A stretch of DNA of 30,725 bases from DYTO01 sp040757795. GTDB lineage: Archaea; Hadarchaeota; Hadarchaeia; Hadarchaeales; Hadarchaeaceae. Made by a program: the position numbers and the translations under genes. The notes beneath the pieces were generated by a model. That model saw only the letters and a list, made by a program, of their open reading frames with translations. It had not been told where the DNA came from and did not search any database. Numbering within the stretch: the stretch's first letter is position 1; each line of letters starts with the position of its first letter. Shown here piece by piece: positions 1-8,804 of this stretch. The stretch covers positions 1 through 30,725 of the forward strand of contig JBFLWG010000007.1 in the NCBI GenBank assembly GCA_040757795.1. Reading direction: 5' to 3'.

Positions 1-1
1 C

Positions 2-2611
2 TGCTATAGCCCGTCGGGCTTCGTCCAGCCGCCCGCCGTCTTTGGAACTGGACACACTTACGCCGGCGTGGACAATAACGCCGACACCAAATACGAATAT
101 CTGGCAGCCACGGTCAATCTCAACATAACGACCGCAGGCACATACAAAATTTTTGCCGACCTCTCCAAGCAGGTCGGCGCAAACCCGTGGGACCGCAAGT
201 GGATTGACTGGACCGAGACCAAGGTCAACCTTAGCGCCGGGGTCCAATCGGTCACTCTCCTCTTCCGAGGCGAGCAGATTTACAACGTCCGTGAAAACGC
301 CCCCTACGAAATAAAGGTCTTCCTTTACGGCCCCAACTGGGAGTGGTATGGTGAAAACAAAATAGACGTTGCCGGATTAAACTACAACAACTTCCAGTCC
401 CCCTCGATAGAGTTCTCCGCCCCACACACCACTTCAGCGCTGGACACAGACAACGATGGTTTGTACAACTATATCGTGGAGAATGTCAGGGTGAAGGTCA
501 ACAATGCCGGGAAGTACAGAATCGGCGGCATGATATCAAGAATGGCCACTTATGGAGGGCCAGACAGGCCCCTGGTTTTCACAATGACCGAGGTCAATCT
601 GAACACAGGGGACAACCAGATAGTCCAGTTGACATTTGACGCCTCCCGCATCTACAGCTCCAGGGAGAACGGCCCATACTTCGTTGGTATAGGCCTCCTC
701 GACAACAATTTCAACCCCATCACCCGCACCGAAGCGTTTACTCCAGCCTACACCTACAACCAGTTCGAGCAGCCAATCGCGGAGCTGAACCCGCCGCACT
801 CGGACTACGGCATAGACAACAACAGCGCCGACAACGACAACAGGTTTGACTTCTTAGAAATCAAGGTCAGGGTTAGCGTAAGGGAGAACGGCACATACAC
901 TTTGGCAGGAGAAATCTGGCATGAAAACTGGAGCACTATGGACAGGCAGCCCATCGACTGGAGGGAAAACAAGGTTTACCTCGCGGCCGGCAGCAGGGAG
1001 GTCACGCTGCGCTTCGATGGGTATGGGATTGTTAAGAACAATGTCCAGGGAAAAATGTACGCCGAAATAGTTCTGCTCAACGAGAACAACGCTGTTCTGG
1101 ACATGACCATCCCGGCTTACCAGACCAACTTCTACTTGTACACCAACTTCAAGCCCACTAAGACAGTCCAGTTCGCGATTGCGGCTAACCTGCCCGTTCC
1201 CACGGTGCCTGCCGGGCAGACGGCTTCTGTGGATGTGGATGACAATGACATGAACAACGTCATGAAGTTGGACATAACAGCGAGGGACAACCTGAGCGGC
1301 GCGAAGCTCGGCGTTACTGAGCACGATAACAAGCCTCCGGGAGCGCCGTCTCCATCTGGCTCATCGCTCGGATACCTCGACATCACGATGATTGGTTCTG
1401 AAAACATCCGGACGGCCACGATTTACTTCAAGGTCAAGAAGACGGTTGTCGCTGCCCTCAACCTTGACCCGGACAACTTGGGCCTGATGCATTACAACGA
1501 GAACATGGGCATGTGGGAAACGTTAGAAACCATCCTGGAGAATGAGGACAACGAGTATTATTATTACTACGCCATCACTCCGGGCTTCTCGTGGTTTGTA
1601 ATCATAGGAACTGTACAGCAAGAGCAGCAAGGGCAGCAACAGCAGCAGCAACAACAACCGCAGCAACAGCAGGTATCAAGTCCGGGCCAGGCAACGTTTG
1701 AATTCAGCGTCTTCAGCATCCCCGACTCTATAAAAATAGGCGAAAAAGCCACAATCACTTTCACAGTGAGGAACTCCGGGAGCGCTTCAGGAACTTACGC
1801 TGTCATCCTGAGTCTTGACAACAGAATCCTGGAAAATAGGGCGATAACTCTCGCAGCGGGAGAATCGCAGGACGTGAGCTTTGAGGTAGTACCGACCGCC
1901 ACCGGTACTTTTGTCATACAGATCGCCGGACAAACATCCTCGCTGGTGGTCGCGCCCCTTGTGACCGTCACCCAGGACTTGGTTTCAATAACTGCGCCGG
2001 AAGTCTACGCATCAAAAATAAACATAGATGCGCCCGCGGTGCTGGACATCTCAGCGACAAGCATCACACAGATTGTCGTAAACGTGTCAAAAGAAGTCTC
2101 GAACATCATCCTGAAGGTCAAGCAGCTGATAGACAAGCCCGCCCAGATAGAAACTCCGGAAGGGACAGTTTACACATACCTTGAGATCCTTGCGGAGAAA
2201 CTCAACAACTCAGACATCAGCTCCGCCCTCGTCAACTTCAGGGTGGAGAAATCATGGGTCGCCCAGGAGAACATAGACACGAGCACAATCGTCCTTAAGC
2301 GGTACACCTCGGCAGGCTGGCAGACGTTGGCCACAGAGAAGACAAGTGAGGACAACAGCTACATCTACTTCGCAGCGACAACACCTGGCTTTTCGGTTTT
2401 CGCAGTCTCGGGTTCGAAGGCCGGGTCAACAACGGCGGGCCCGGGGATCACTCCGACACTGCCCACCCTGCCGACCGTCCAGATCCCGCCGATATACCTT
2501 GTGGGCTTCACCGCGATAGTCTTGGTTGTGGTCATTCTCGCCGTCATATGGAGGTACATCTCAATAGGGAGCCGCGGGCTAGTTAAACAGGAAGCAAGAA
2601 GAAAAGTTTAG
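2..2611 (+). CDS. modular membrane-anchored surface protein, 5'-partial
   Basis: The frame is open to the window edge, so the true start lies upstream; GTG 68 is only an internal codon. About 869 residues are visible. Three copies of a roughly 125-residue module (near nt 40-400, 404-778, 779-1150) each open with a PHSD-like and Asp/Asn-rich segment resembling a calcium loop (for example DTDNDGLYNY) and close with a Y-x-Q/N-F segment. A first domain ending in TPGFSWF (about nt 1225-1610), a Gln-rich linker (1616-1672), a CARDB-like adhesion fold (1690-1945) and a second PGF-pre-PGF-type domain ending in TPGFSVFAV (1990-2410) follow. One transmembrane helix (about 2480-2555) and a basic tail end the protein. 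It is probably an exported cell-envelope or S-layer-associated protein. The next gene has the same architecture and anchor. Ligand and exact role are unknown. Confidence 0.85.
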   Translation, partial: CYSPSGFVQPPAVFGTGHTYAGVDNNADTKYEYLAATVNLNITTAGTYKIFADLSKQVGANPWDRKWIDWTETKVNLSAGVQSVTLLFRGEQIYNVRENAPYEIKVFLYGPNWEWYGENKIDVAGLNYNNFQSPSIEFSAPHTTSALDTDNDGLYNYIVENVRVKVNNAGKYRIGGMISRMATYGGPDRPLVFTMTEVNLNTGDNQIVQLTFDASRIYSSRENGPYFVGIGLLDNNFNPITRTEAFTPAYTYNQFEQPIAELNPPHSDYGIDNNSADNDNRFDFLEIKVRVSVRENGTYTLAGEIWHENWSTMDRQPIDWRENKVYLAAGSREVTLRFDGYGIVKNNVQGKMYAEIVLLNENNAVLDMTIPAYQTNFYLYTNFKPTKTVQFAIAANLPVPTVPAGQTASVDVDDNDMNNVMKLDITARDNLSGAKLGVTEHDNKPPGAPSPSGSSLGYLDITMIGSENIRTATIYFKVKKTVVAALNLDPDNLGLMHYNENMGMWETLETILENEDNEYYYYYAITPGFSWFVIIGTVQQEQQGQQQQQQQQPQQQQVSSPGQATFEFSVFSIPDSIKIGEKATITFTVRNSGSASGTYAVILSLDNRILENRAITLAAGESQDVSFEVVPTATGTFVIQIAGQTSSLVVAPLVTVTQDLVSITAPEVYASKINIDAPAVLDISATSITQIVVNVSKEVSNIILKVKQLIDKPAQIETPEGTVYTYLEILAEKLNNSDISSALVNFRVEKSWVAQENIDTSTIVLKRYTSAGWQTLATEKTSEDNSYIYFAATTPGFSVFAVSGSKAGSTTAGPGITPTLPTLPTVQIPPIYLVGFTAIVLVVVILAVIWRYISIGSRGLVKQEARRKV
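1616..1672 (+). repeat. CAG/CAA tract encoding a Gln-rich linker
   Basis: Nineteen codons, sixteen of them CAG or CAA, form an imperfect trinucleotide repeat encoding a Gln linker broken by Glu, Gly and Pro. It lies between the first PGF-type domain and the CARDB-like domain, so it is a flexible inter-domain spacer. Such tracts can change length by slippage; mixed CAG and CAA codons would limit this. Confidence 0.9.
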
Positions 2612-2631
2612 AGGGAGACAATGGTGGTGTG

Positions 2632-5600
2632 ATGTCGAAAAAGATTGCGGGGATTTCAATCGCGCTGGCGCTGATCCTTTCATGGGCGGCAGCTTTCGCT
2701 CCGTCAGTTTCAGCAGAGAGTGCATCTAGCGTCAGCAGCGCGTCTTCGAGCACTACGACTTCAGATAATCTAAATGCGTTGACATCTGGAGCAACCTCAG
2801 AAAATCTGGTTATACCGATATATGCGACGAATTTGGTGTCCTTTTCCCCGCCACACTCCGACCGAGGGCTCGACAACGATGGCGACGGCAAAAATGACTT
2901 TCTCGTTATTGATCTGAATGTCAACGTGGAGCGGGCCGGAAATTATCACTTGGGCGGCTCACTTTATGGGGGAACAACAACTTACACTTACGGTGATTAC
3001 ACTTACACCGGATACGGCAGTTACGTCGCCAGCGCTTTTCAGGAGGCATCTCTATTGGCGGGCGCTCAGACGATCCAGCTTTACTTTGACGGCCAGGCGA
3101 TAAAGCGCGCCCAGATCAACGGCCCCTACACCGCGAGTTTTTACATTTACGACAAAACTTACTACTCCTACGCCTATGGCGAGCACACGACCTCGACTTA
3201 CAATTACACTCAGTTCGGGCGTGCATTGACCGGGTTTTCTTCCCCTCACAGCGATTCGGGCTTGGACACAAACAGCGACGGCCTCTACGACTATCTGGAA
3301 GTCACGGTCAACCTGAACGTCGTCACCGCGGGGGAGTACATTTTGAGCGGATCACTTTCGGGCGGCAGCTATGAGAACTATTCCGCGCTCGCGGGCACTG
3401 CATATCGGGGCTACACCTACATAGATGCTGCGTCGAAGGAGGAAGAGTTCTCAACAGGCCGCCAGTCCGTGAGGCTCAGGTTCGACGGTTCTAGAATAAG
3501 GCAGTCCAAGCTGAACGGCCCATACACGGTTTACCTCGCGCTACAGAAAGGCCACGAGTGGATTGAAAGCGCAAATTATACCACGGTAGCTTACAACTAC
3601 ACAGCGTTCCAGAACCCGGCAGTTTCTCTGTCCCCCCCGCACTCGGACACAGGCGTTGACAGCAACGGAGACGGTTACTACGACTACCTCGCTGTTGACG
3701 TCAAGTTGAATGTCACTAGGGCGGGGAAATACAGCGTTAGCGGGAGTTTGACAAGCGGGCTCGCACAAGTAAGCATTTCAAGCCCTGCCGCGGCCGGTTC
3801 GACCGCCTCCTTCGCCGCTGCCGATACCACTACCACGTCCTCCACAACTTCTTCTGCCACGTCAGGCGGGACAACTGCGGCTGATGTACCCTATTACGGC
3901 GCATACATGGACTACGCATGGAACGAGGCGGAGCTCTCCACAGGCACACAGACCGTAAGGCTGCTTTTCAACGGCTCTCGCATCAGGCAGGGGGGGATAG
4001 ATGGCCCCTACACTGTTCAGGTGAATGTTTACGGCCCCCATGGGATGGATCAGAATGTTTATAGCTGGGAGTGGGCGACGTCTGACTACGGCACGCACAC
4101 CACCGGCACATACCAGTACACCCAGTTCCAGCCGCCGGCCGCTCAGTTCTCCTCGCCGCACTCGGACCAGGGGTCTGACACCGACGGCGACGGCAAGCAC
4201 AACTACCTTCTTGTGAACGCGAAAGTCAGCGTGACCACTCCCGGGAAGTATAGACTAAGCGGGACCCTTATGGGCGGAGGCTCCGCGGAACTGTATGCTG
4301 GCACGACATCAACAGCCCCGGTTCCAGCCTCAACGGCGTCGTCCACCACAACATATGCCGAGGCGTCGTCAACAACCACCTCATCTTCCGGCTCATCGAC
4401 AACTTACTCAACCGTCGCGGTCTCTGGCAGGGCCGTTCCAGTCTATGGAGGTTACGTGGCCGACGCCTGGACGGAGGTTGAGCTGTCGGCCGGCGTGCAG
4501 ACGGTCCAGCTGAAGTTTGAGGGCACGAGGATTTACCGCTCTGGCACCAACGGCCCGTACCAAGTGACAGTGTCGCTCAGCGACGGGAACTGGAACTGGT
4601 TAGGTTACGATGTCCACACTACTTCCACATACAATTATACAGACTTCCAGGCCCCGCCGATATCCTTCTCTTCGCCGCACTCAGACCAGGGTTTGAGCAC
4701 AGACAGCGACAACCTGTTCGAGTACCTGGCGGTTGACGTCAAGGTGGACGTTAAGATGGCAGGAACATACATGATAGTCGGCACGATTACTCCATCATAT
4801 TATCTTGAGGCAGCCTCCGCGACCGCCTCAACTTCGTCCACTTCATCGGGCAGCGGCTCGTCCGCGACGGCAGATGTTCAGACCTCTTCCGCGAAAATCG
4901 CCACGGCCACCGCAAGGTATGCGCCGATAATGGCGATGAAGCGGGTCTCCCTCGGGGCCGGCGACGGCCAGACCGTCCAGCTCCGCTTTCCCGGCGGCCT
5001 GATATACCAGTCCGGACAGAACGGGCCGTACCAGATATCACTCACGATAGTCGACAACTTCAGGACATGGTTCGACTCGGACATTGATTTCTACACGACG
5101 AGCACGGCGTACCAGTACACATCTTTTGAGCAGTCCGCCGCGGTGATTTCCCCACCCCACTCTGACTACGGCGTGGACACAGACGGGGACGGGCTGTACA
5201 ACAAGCTTGCGGTGGATGTAAATCTGGACGTCAGGACCGCGGGGAGCTTCAGGGTCCTCGGCTCCCTGATGAGCGACAGCGGGGAGTTCATAGACAGGGA
5301 GGTGAAGGACGCCACTCTGCAGTCGGGGACGCAGAGCGTCAGGCTGGAGTTCGACGGCTGGAAGATATACAGCAGGAATATCGGGGGCAGCATGATGATA
5401 GGGATATTGCTGCTCGACCCATCCTCGGCGGAAGAGCTCTGGTATGACGTGGGCGTGACGAGGGTCCCGATAGCAGGCTGGATGGACGCGGACTTCCATG
5501 TGACAGGGGTTTACAGCTACAGGCAGTTCCAAGCGGATGTGCCAGCCTTCAGCGGCTATGCGAGGCAGCCGGTTGGGGTGCTCAGCGCCGGGCAGGCGAC

Positions 5601-6117
5601 GGCCGTGGACATGGCGGGGCGCAACATCCCGTCGCTGAAGGCCGTCAGAGTGGCGGCCGAGAACGCGGCGTCTCCCGTGTTGTCCGTCATGGAGGAGACC
5701 GAGGCCCCCGCAGGGGTGCCCACAATATCCGAGGAAGCGATATCTTACATCACGATCAGCGTCGACAACGCCAACGGGCAGTCTTTCATCCTCAGGCTGT
5801 CCAAGTCGAGGCTGCGGGAGCTGAACATAGACTCGAGCGGAGTGAACGTTTACAGGTTCGAGGACAACTGGGCCAAGCTTAGCACGAGCAAGACAGGGGA
5901 GGACGAGAACTATGTTTATATCGAGGTGTTCACGCCGGGGTTCTCCACATTCGCTGTGACAAAAAGCCCGGCGGCGCTGCCCACTGTACCAACTGTCCAG
6001 ATACCGCCGATTTACCTGGTTGCGGTGGCTGCCGTGGCGCTCATTGCCGTGATACTTGTGGTCATTTGGAGATACATCTCGCTCGGGTCGAAGCGCATTT
6101 CCAAGTCTACCTTTTGA
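2632..6117 (+). CDS. large modular surface protein with six Asp-rich repeats
   Basis: 1161 residues from ATG 2632; a GTG directly before it at 2629 is the alternative start. Residues 1-29 form a signal peptide (basic start, hydrophobic core, SVSA-type cleavage region), followed by a Ser/Thr-rich stretch. Six modules begin near nt 2836, 3229, 3622, 4142, 4660 and 5140, each with the PHSD motif, a DxDGDGxxxYL-like acidic loop likely to bind calcium, an inner QTVQLRF strand, an NGPY motif and a final TYNYTxF segment. Modules 1, 2 and 6 are about 390-400 nt; the others carry Ser/Thr/Ala-rich insertions. A domain ending in TPGFSTFAV (about 5610-5965) and one transmembrane helix followed by a basic tail end the protein. 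The QIPPIYLV segment before the helix matches the preceding gene, so the two probably arose by duplication and act together in the envelope. The last 11 bp overlap the convergent gene. Confidence 0.85.
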   Translation: MSKKIAGISIALALILSWAAAFAPSVSAESASSVSSASSSTTTSDNLNALTSGATSENLVIPIYATNLVSFSPPHSDRGLDNDGDGKNDFLVIDLNVNVERAGNYHLGGSLYGGTTTYTYGDYTYTGYGSYVASAFQEASLLAGAQTIQLYFDGQAIKRAQINGPYTASFYIYDKTYYSYAYGEHTTSTYNYTQFGRALTGFSSPHSDSGLDTNSDGLYDYLEVTVNLNVVTAGEYILSGSLSGGSYENYSALAGTAYRGYTYIDAASKEEEFSTGRQSVRLRFDGSRIRQSKLNGPYTVYLALQKGHEWIESANYTTVAYNYTAFQNPAVSLSPPHSDTGVDSNGDGYYDYLAVDVKLNVTRAGKYSVSGSLTSGLAQVSISSPAAAGSTASFAAADTTTTSSTTSSATSGGTTAADVPYYGAYMDYAWNEAELSTGTQTVRLLFNGSRIRQGGIDGPYTVQVNVYGPHGMDQNVYSWEWATSDYGTHTTGTYQYTQFQPPAAQFSSPHSDQGSDTDGDGKHNYLLVNAKVSVTTPGKYRLSGTLMGGGSAELYAGTTSTAPVPASTASSTTTYAEASSTTTSSSGSSTTYSTVAVSGRAVPVYGGYVADAWTEVELSAGVQTVQLKFEGTRIYRSGTNGPYQVTVSLSDGNWNWLGYDVHTTSTYNYTDFQAPPISFSSPHSDQGLSTDSDNLFEYLAVDVKVDVKMAGTYMIVGTITPSYYLEAASATASTSSTSSGSGSSATADVQTSSAKIATATARYAPIMAMKRVSLGAGDGQTVQLRFPGGLIYQSGQNGPYQISLTIVDNFRTWFDSDIDFYTTSTAYQYTSFEQSAAVISPPHSDYGVDTDGDGLYNKLAVDVNLDVRTAGSFRVLGSLMSDSGEFIDREVKDATLQSGTQSVRLEFDGWKIYSRNIGGSMMIGILLLDPSSAEELWYDVGVTRVPIAGWMDADFHVTGVYSYRQFQADVPAFSGYARQPVGVLSAGQATAVDMAGRNIPSLKAVRVAAENAASPVLSVMEETEAPAGVPTISEEAISYITISVDNANGQSFILRLSKSRLRELNIDSSGVNVYRFEDNWAKLSTSKTGEDENYVYIEVFTPGFSTFAVTKSPAALPTVPTVQIPPIYLVAVAAVALIAVILVVIWRYISLGSKRISKSTF
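3780..3884 (+). repeat. Ser/Thr/Ala-rich low-complexity insertion in module 3
   Basis: This stretch encodes mostly Ser, Thr and Ala inside the third module, lengthening it relative to modules 1 and 2. Similar insertions occur at about 4297-4430 (module 4) and 4797-4905 (module 5). All fall at the same point of the module, after the first beta segment, so they are probably exposed, possibly O-glycosylated loops. Confidence 0.75.
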
Positions 6118-7384
6118 CCAGGGCTTCCATCTCGGCGAACAGGCCCCTGAGATATTTGAAAGTCAGATAGCCGAGGCAGCTGACGCCTATGATGAACATT
6201 GAGGACTCGAGTATCACTCTGCCCCAGACCCAGAAGTGCTCCACCGCTGTGCCGAGGTTGAAAAGCCCGTGGAAAAGTATCAGGCCAAAGATGTTCCGTG
6301 TCTTCATGTAAACTATCCCCCACCACAGCGCCACAAGAAATAGCCCGCCGTAGAGAGGCAGAGCCGCCCCCCCGAACGACGCGTACCAGAGATGCAGGGA
6401 GGAAAACAGGAAGGAGCCCAGGATCACCCCCTTCACTGCCCCCTTAGCTGAGAACCTCTCGAGAGTGAAGCCGCGGAAGACCAGCTCCTCCGTGAACGCG
6501 ACCGGGAAGAAGAAAGCGAAGCTCAGGTAGATGAAGTACCAGTCAGGTCCCGGAGCGAAAAAGCCCCTGATGGCCTGCTGCGGGTCGCTCCCCATCACGG
6601 CGCTCACAACACCCCAGTAGATGTAGAGGATGCCGGTGAAGATGACCGAGAGGGCGAAGACCCAGACGACGCTCGACATCATGCCTTCTCGCCTCACCCC
6701 GACGGAAGGCCAGAACTTCTTCCTCTCGAACCTGGTCACATGGAGGAACACTATGATCAGCGCCACCGAGTAGGTTGCTATGTGCGAGATGACGTCGGAG
6801 AACTCCCTCATGTCCCAAGAGGCCCAGGTCCAAAGCCGCAGGTTCTCCGAGCCCGTGAACTCGAAACTTTTGGTGATCTGGACGGAATTTCCCGAGCCTG
6901 TGTTTGAGGGTGCCGTGAACGCCCAGCCGTAGGCACCGCTCGCCGTCCTTTCCGACTGCCTCTGGACGGAGATGGTGTTGTTCGTGTCGTTTTCCGAATA
7001 GATCCAGCCGTTCATGCTTGTTGTCGGGTCAGTTTCGAAGCCCTCGAGGAGGTTGTCGCCCAGCCGGAGATTGTCAAAGTGGACGGCGCCAAGAGTGCCG
7101 TCAATAGTGATCCACCTGATAGTTATGTTGTGCTGCCCGCTCCACCCCGGGACATTGGTGTTGACCTCAAGCCAGTCCCACCCCCCGGCATTCACAGCCG
7201 ACGCCACGACATTGTCATCCACCAGGACTTCCATGCTTCCTGTGGCGCTGGCGAAGCCCAGAGACGAGCTCAGCAGGCCCACCAGCAGCATCGTGCTCAG
7301 CATGCAGACGTAGACTATGAGGGTGCCTAGCCACCATGGGCCGGGATACCCCTCCTTCTTGCGCGGTGCTGCTTTCTTCGGCAT
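6107..7384 (-). CDS. CPBP-family (CAAX-like) intramembrane protease with N-terminal ectodomain
   Basis: 425 residues. A basic N-terminus is followed by a transmembrane helix (about 21-45), then about 140 residues of beta-rich, Asn/Gly/Trp-containing sequence (50-190) that looks like an extracytoplasmic jelly-roll or lectin-like domain, then several membrane helices. The C-terminal half carries the CPBP (Abi/CAAX protease) signature: EELVFRG with E299, E300 and R304, H331 in SSLHLWY, and H372 and N377 in LFHGLFN. Family members are membrane proteases or related membrane proteins; the large N-terminal ectodomain is unusual and could bind a substrate or wall polymer. It is convergent with the surface-protein genes and overlaps them by 11 bp, so a role in surface-protein processing is possible but only inferred. 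The gene downstream of the carbamoyltransferase starts 43 nt after that gene's stop. Confidence 0.8.
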   Translation of the reverse strand: MPKKAAPRKKEGYPGPWWLGTLIVYVCMLSTMLLVGLLSSSLGFASATGSMEVLVDDNVVASAVNAGGWDWLEVNTNVPGWSGQHNITIRWITIDGTLGAVHFDNLRLGDNLLEGFETDPTTSMNGWIYSENDTNNTISVQRQSERTASGAYGWAFTAPSNTGSGNSVQITKSFEFTGSENLRLWTWASWDMREFSDVISHIATYSVALIIVFLHVTRFERKKFWPSVGVRREGMMSSVVWVFALSVIFTGILYIYWGVVSAVMGSDPQQAIRGFFAPGPDWYFIYLSFAFFFPVAFTEELVFRGFTLERFSAKGAVKGVILGSFLFSSLHLWYASFGGAALPLYGGLFLVALWWGIVYMKTRNIFGLILFHGLFNLGTAVEHFWVWGRVILESSMFIIGVSCLGYLTFKYLRGLFAEMEALVKR

Positions 7385-7427
7385 TAGCTCAAATCCACAT
7401 CTCAGGCCCGGCTTAAATCGGGCCCCG

Positions 7428-8450
7428 TCAGACTGGCGGCTCCCTGGACATCGTCACGGCGAGCGAGGCCATCTTGGCGAAGAAGTTGTCGTCTGCTTGT
7501 GTGTAGATTATCGAGTTGGGGCTGTCCATGACCTCGTCCGTGGCTTCCTCGCCGCGCATCACAGGCAGAACATGGGTTACCAAGGCGGGCTTCGCCATCA
7601 GGTCCTTCACGTGGCGCATCTCCAGCCTCCAGCTCTTGTATTTGCTGTAAATCGCGGCCTCCTTGTCCATGCCGAACTTTGACGCGCCGACCCTCAGGAA
7701 CTCGTTCGTCCCCCAGCTCCTTGGGAAGACCACGTGAGCCCCTTCAATCCCATCCTCAAAGTCGTTGCTCACCTCGAAGCTGCCTCCAGAGTCCTTGGCG
7801 TTCTGCTTGCAGGTATTTACAATCTCTGGGTCGATGTCGAAGCCTTCAGGGTGGGCCAAGGTCACGTCCATGCCAAACCTCGAGGCCATCAACACCTCCT
7901 CCTGGATGCTGCACCTCCCGCGCGGCTTGCTTGAGTAGGCCCATGTTATAGTGTACTTCTTTCCTTTGAGATTTCCAAGCTTGTCCTCGACTGTCATGAT
8001 GTCGCCGAGGCCCTGCGTCGGGTGGTAGGTGCAGTCTGCCATGTTTATCACAGGGACCTTGGCGGCGTCCGCGAAGTCCCTGACGACCTTCAGCCCTGCC
8101 CCGTAGACGTAGTCTATGTACTTGTCGAGGATCCTGACCCCGATGCCGTCGCCGTATGCGTCGTACATCTTCGCCGCGTCCTCCACGGCCTCTTCCATCC
8201 TCGTGGTCGAGACGTCTATGAAGGCGGGGTGGCCCCCCAGTATTGCTGTTGCGGCCTCGAAGGCGCCCCTTGTCCTGGTCGATGGCGCGTAGAATATCAT
8301 GAAGAAGTTCCTGCGGTCCAGCACCCTCTTGGGCCTGTCCTTCTTGTGCACTATTTCTCTCAGCTTCCTCGCCACGTTCATAGTGTATTTCAGCTCGTCG
8401 ACGCTCCAGTCCTGCGTTGTGATGAAGTCCTTCCCGTACAGTTCAACCAT
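7428..8450 (-). CDS. ygeW: aspartate/ornithine carbamoyltransferase-family protein, YgeW-like
   Basis: 340 residues, full length for the family. The carbamoyl-phosphate loop is STRTR at 57-61, followed by HPTQ at 143-146 (cytosolic transcarbamylase fold). The segment TWAYSSKPRG...SRFGMDVTLAHPEGFD (169-205) resembles the knotted YgeW group rather than classical ArgF; the ArgF HCLP motif appears as HVLP (293-296). YgeW-type enzymes are linked to purine or ureide breakdown, but the second substrate is not fixed by these motifs. A good ribosome site (GAGGAGG, complement near 8457-8463) supports the start. The gene is divergent from a molybdenum-hydroxylase operon, an arrangement reminiscent of the E. 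coli xdh-yge region, which strengthens the catabolic reading. An anabolic ornithine carbamoyltransferase is the main alternative. Confidence 0.78.
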   Translation of the reverse strand: MVELYGKDFITTQDWSVDELKYTMNVARKLREIVHKKDRPKRVLDRRNFFMIFYAPSTRTRGAFEAATAILGGHPAFIDVSTTRMEEAVEDAAKMYDAYGDGIGVRILDKYIDYVYGAGLKVVRDFADAAKVPVINMADCTYHPTQGLGDIMTVEDKLGNLKGKKYTITWAYSSKPRGRCSIQEEVLMASRFGMDVTLAHPEGFDIDPEIVNTCKQNAKDSGGSFEVSNDFEDGIEGAHVVFPRSWGTNEFLRVGASKFGMDKEAAIYSKYKSWRLEMRHVKDLMAKPALVTHVLPVMRGEEATDEVMDSPNSIIYTQADDNFFAKMASLAVTMSREPPV

Positions 8451-8462
8451 TTCATTACCTCC

Positions 8463-8573
8463 TCATATCCTCCCGAAGCGGGGCGGTTTAAAACTTTTTG
8501 GAATCACCGTGAGAGGTCGTTCAAAGTACAGTGGCAACACTTAATTGAGAGCTAGTGAAAATAATTCGGTTGG
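8463..8573. promoter_or_regulatory. divergent promoter region between carbamoyltransferase and Mo-hydroxylase operon
   Basis: On the minus strand a TTTTAAA-like TATA box at about 8487-8494 lies roughly 25 nt before an expected short leader carrying the GGAGG ribosome site of the carbamoyltransferase. On the plus strand an AT-rich CTTAATTG stretch at about 8539-8546 lies near 30 nt before ATG 8574, which has no Shine-Dalgarno sequence, suggesting a leaderless transcript. The 120-bp shared region could allow joint regulation. Confidence 0.5.
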
Positions 8574-8804
8574 ATGAAAGTAAAAGTTGAACTAATGCCG
8601 GGACTCCGCCAGCAGCGAAAGGAAAAAATCGAGCTGGAGCTTCCGGAAGGGACAACAGTCAGAGCGATGCTCCTGAAGCTGGACTTCAGGGAGAGCGAGA
8701 TAGAGCCGCTACGGGTATTCGTTAACGGGGAGCTTGCCGGCCTGAACAAAGCGTTAAAAGACGGCGACGATATCTGGGTTGGGATGGTCATCGGAGGAGG
8801 TTGA
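8574..8804 (+). CDS. MoaD/ThiS-family sulfur-carrier protein
   Basis: 76 residues with the ubiquitin-like beta-grasp pattern: a first strand MKVKVEL, a helix with TTVRAMLLKL, a central FVNGE turn, and a C-terminal DGDDIWVGMVIGGG ending in Gly-Gly-Gly. The terminal diglycine is the site of adenylation and thiocarboxylation in this family. Its place as first gene of a molybdenum-hydroxylase operon suggests it supplies sulfur for the dithiolene of molybdopterin; ThiS-like or tRNA-thiolation roles cannot be excluded. Its stop directly precedes the ATG of the next gene, and its last glycine codons form that gene's ribosome site. Confidence 0.82.
   Translation: MKVKVELMPGLRQQRKEKIELELPEGTTVRAMLLKLDFRESEIEPLRVFVNGELAGLNKALKDGDDIWVGMVIGGG

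Noticed and set aside
2836..5540. CRISPR-like or other DNA repeat array
   Set aside because: The repeats are about 390-520 nt protein modules in one reading frame with diverged DNA, not short identical repeats with spacers.
8022..8555. 177-residue plus-strand frame opposite the carbamoyltransferase
   Set aside because: It is the shadow of a gene with clear family motifs on the other strand, and has no recognisable features of its own.
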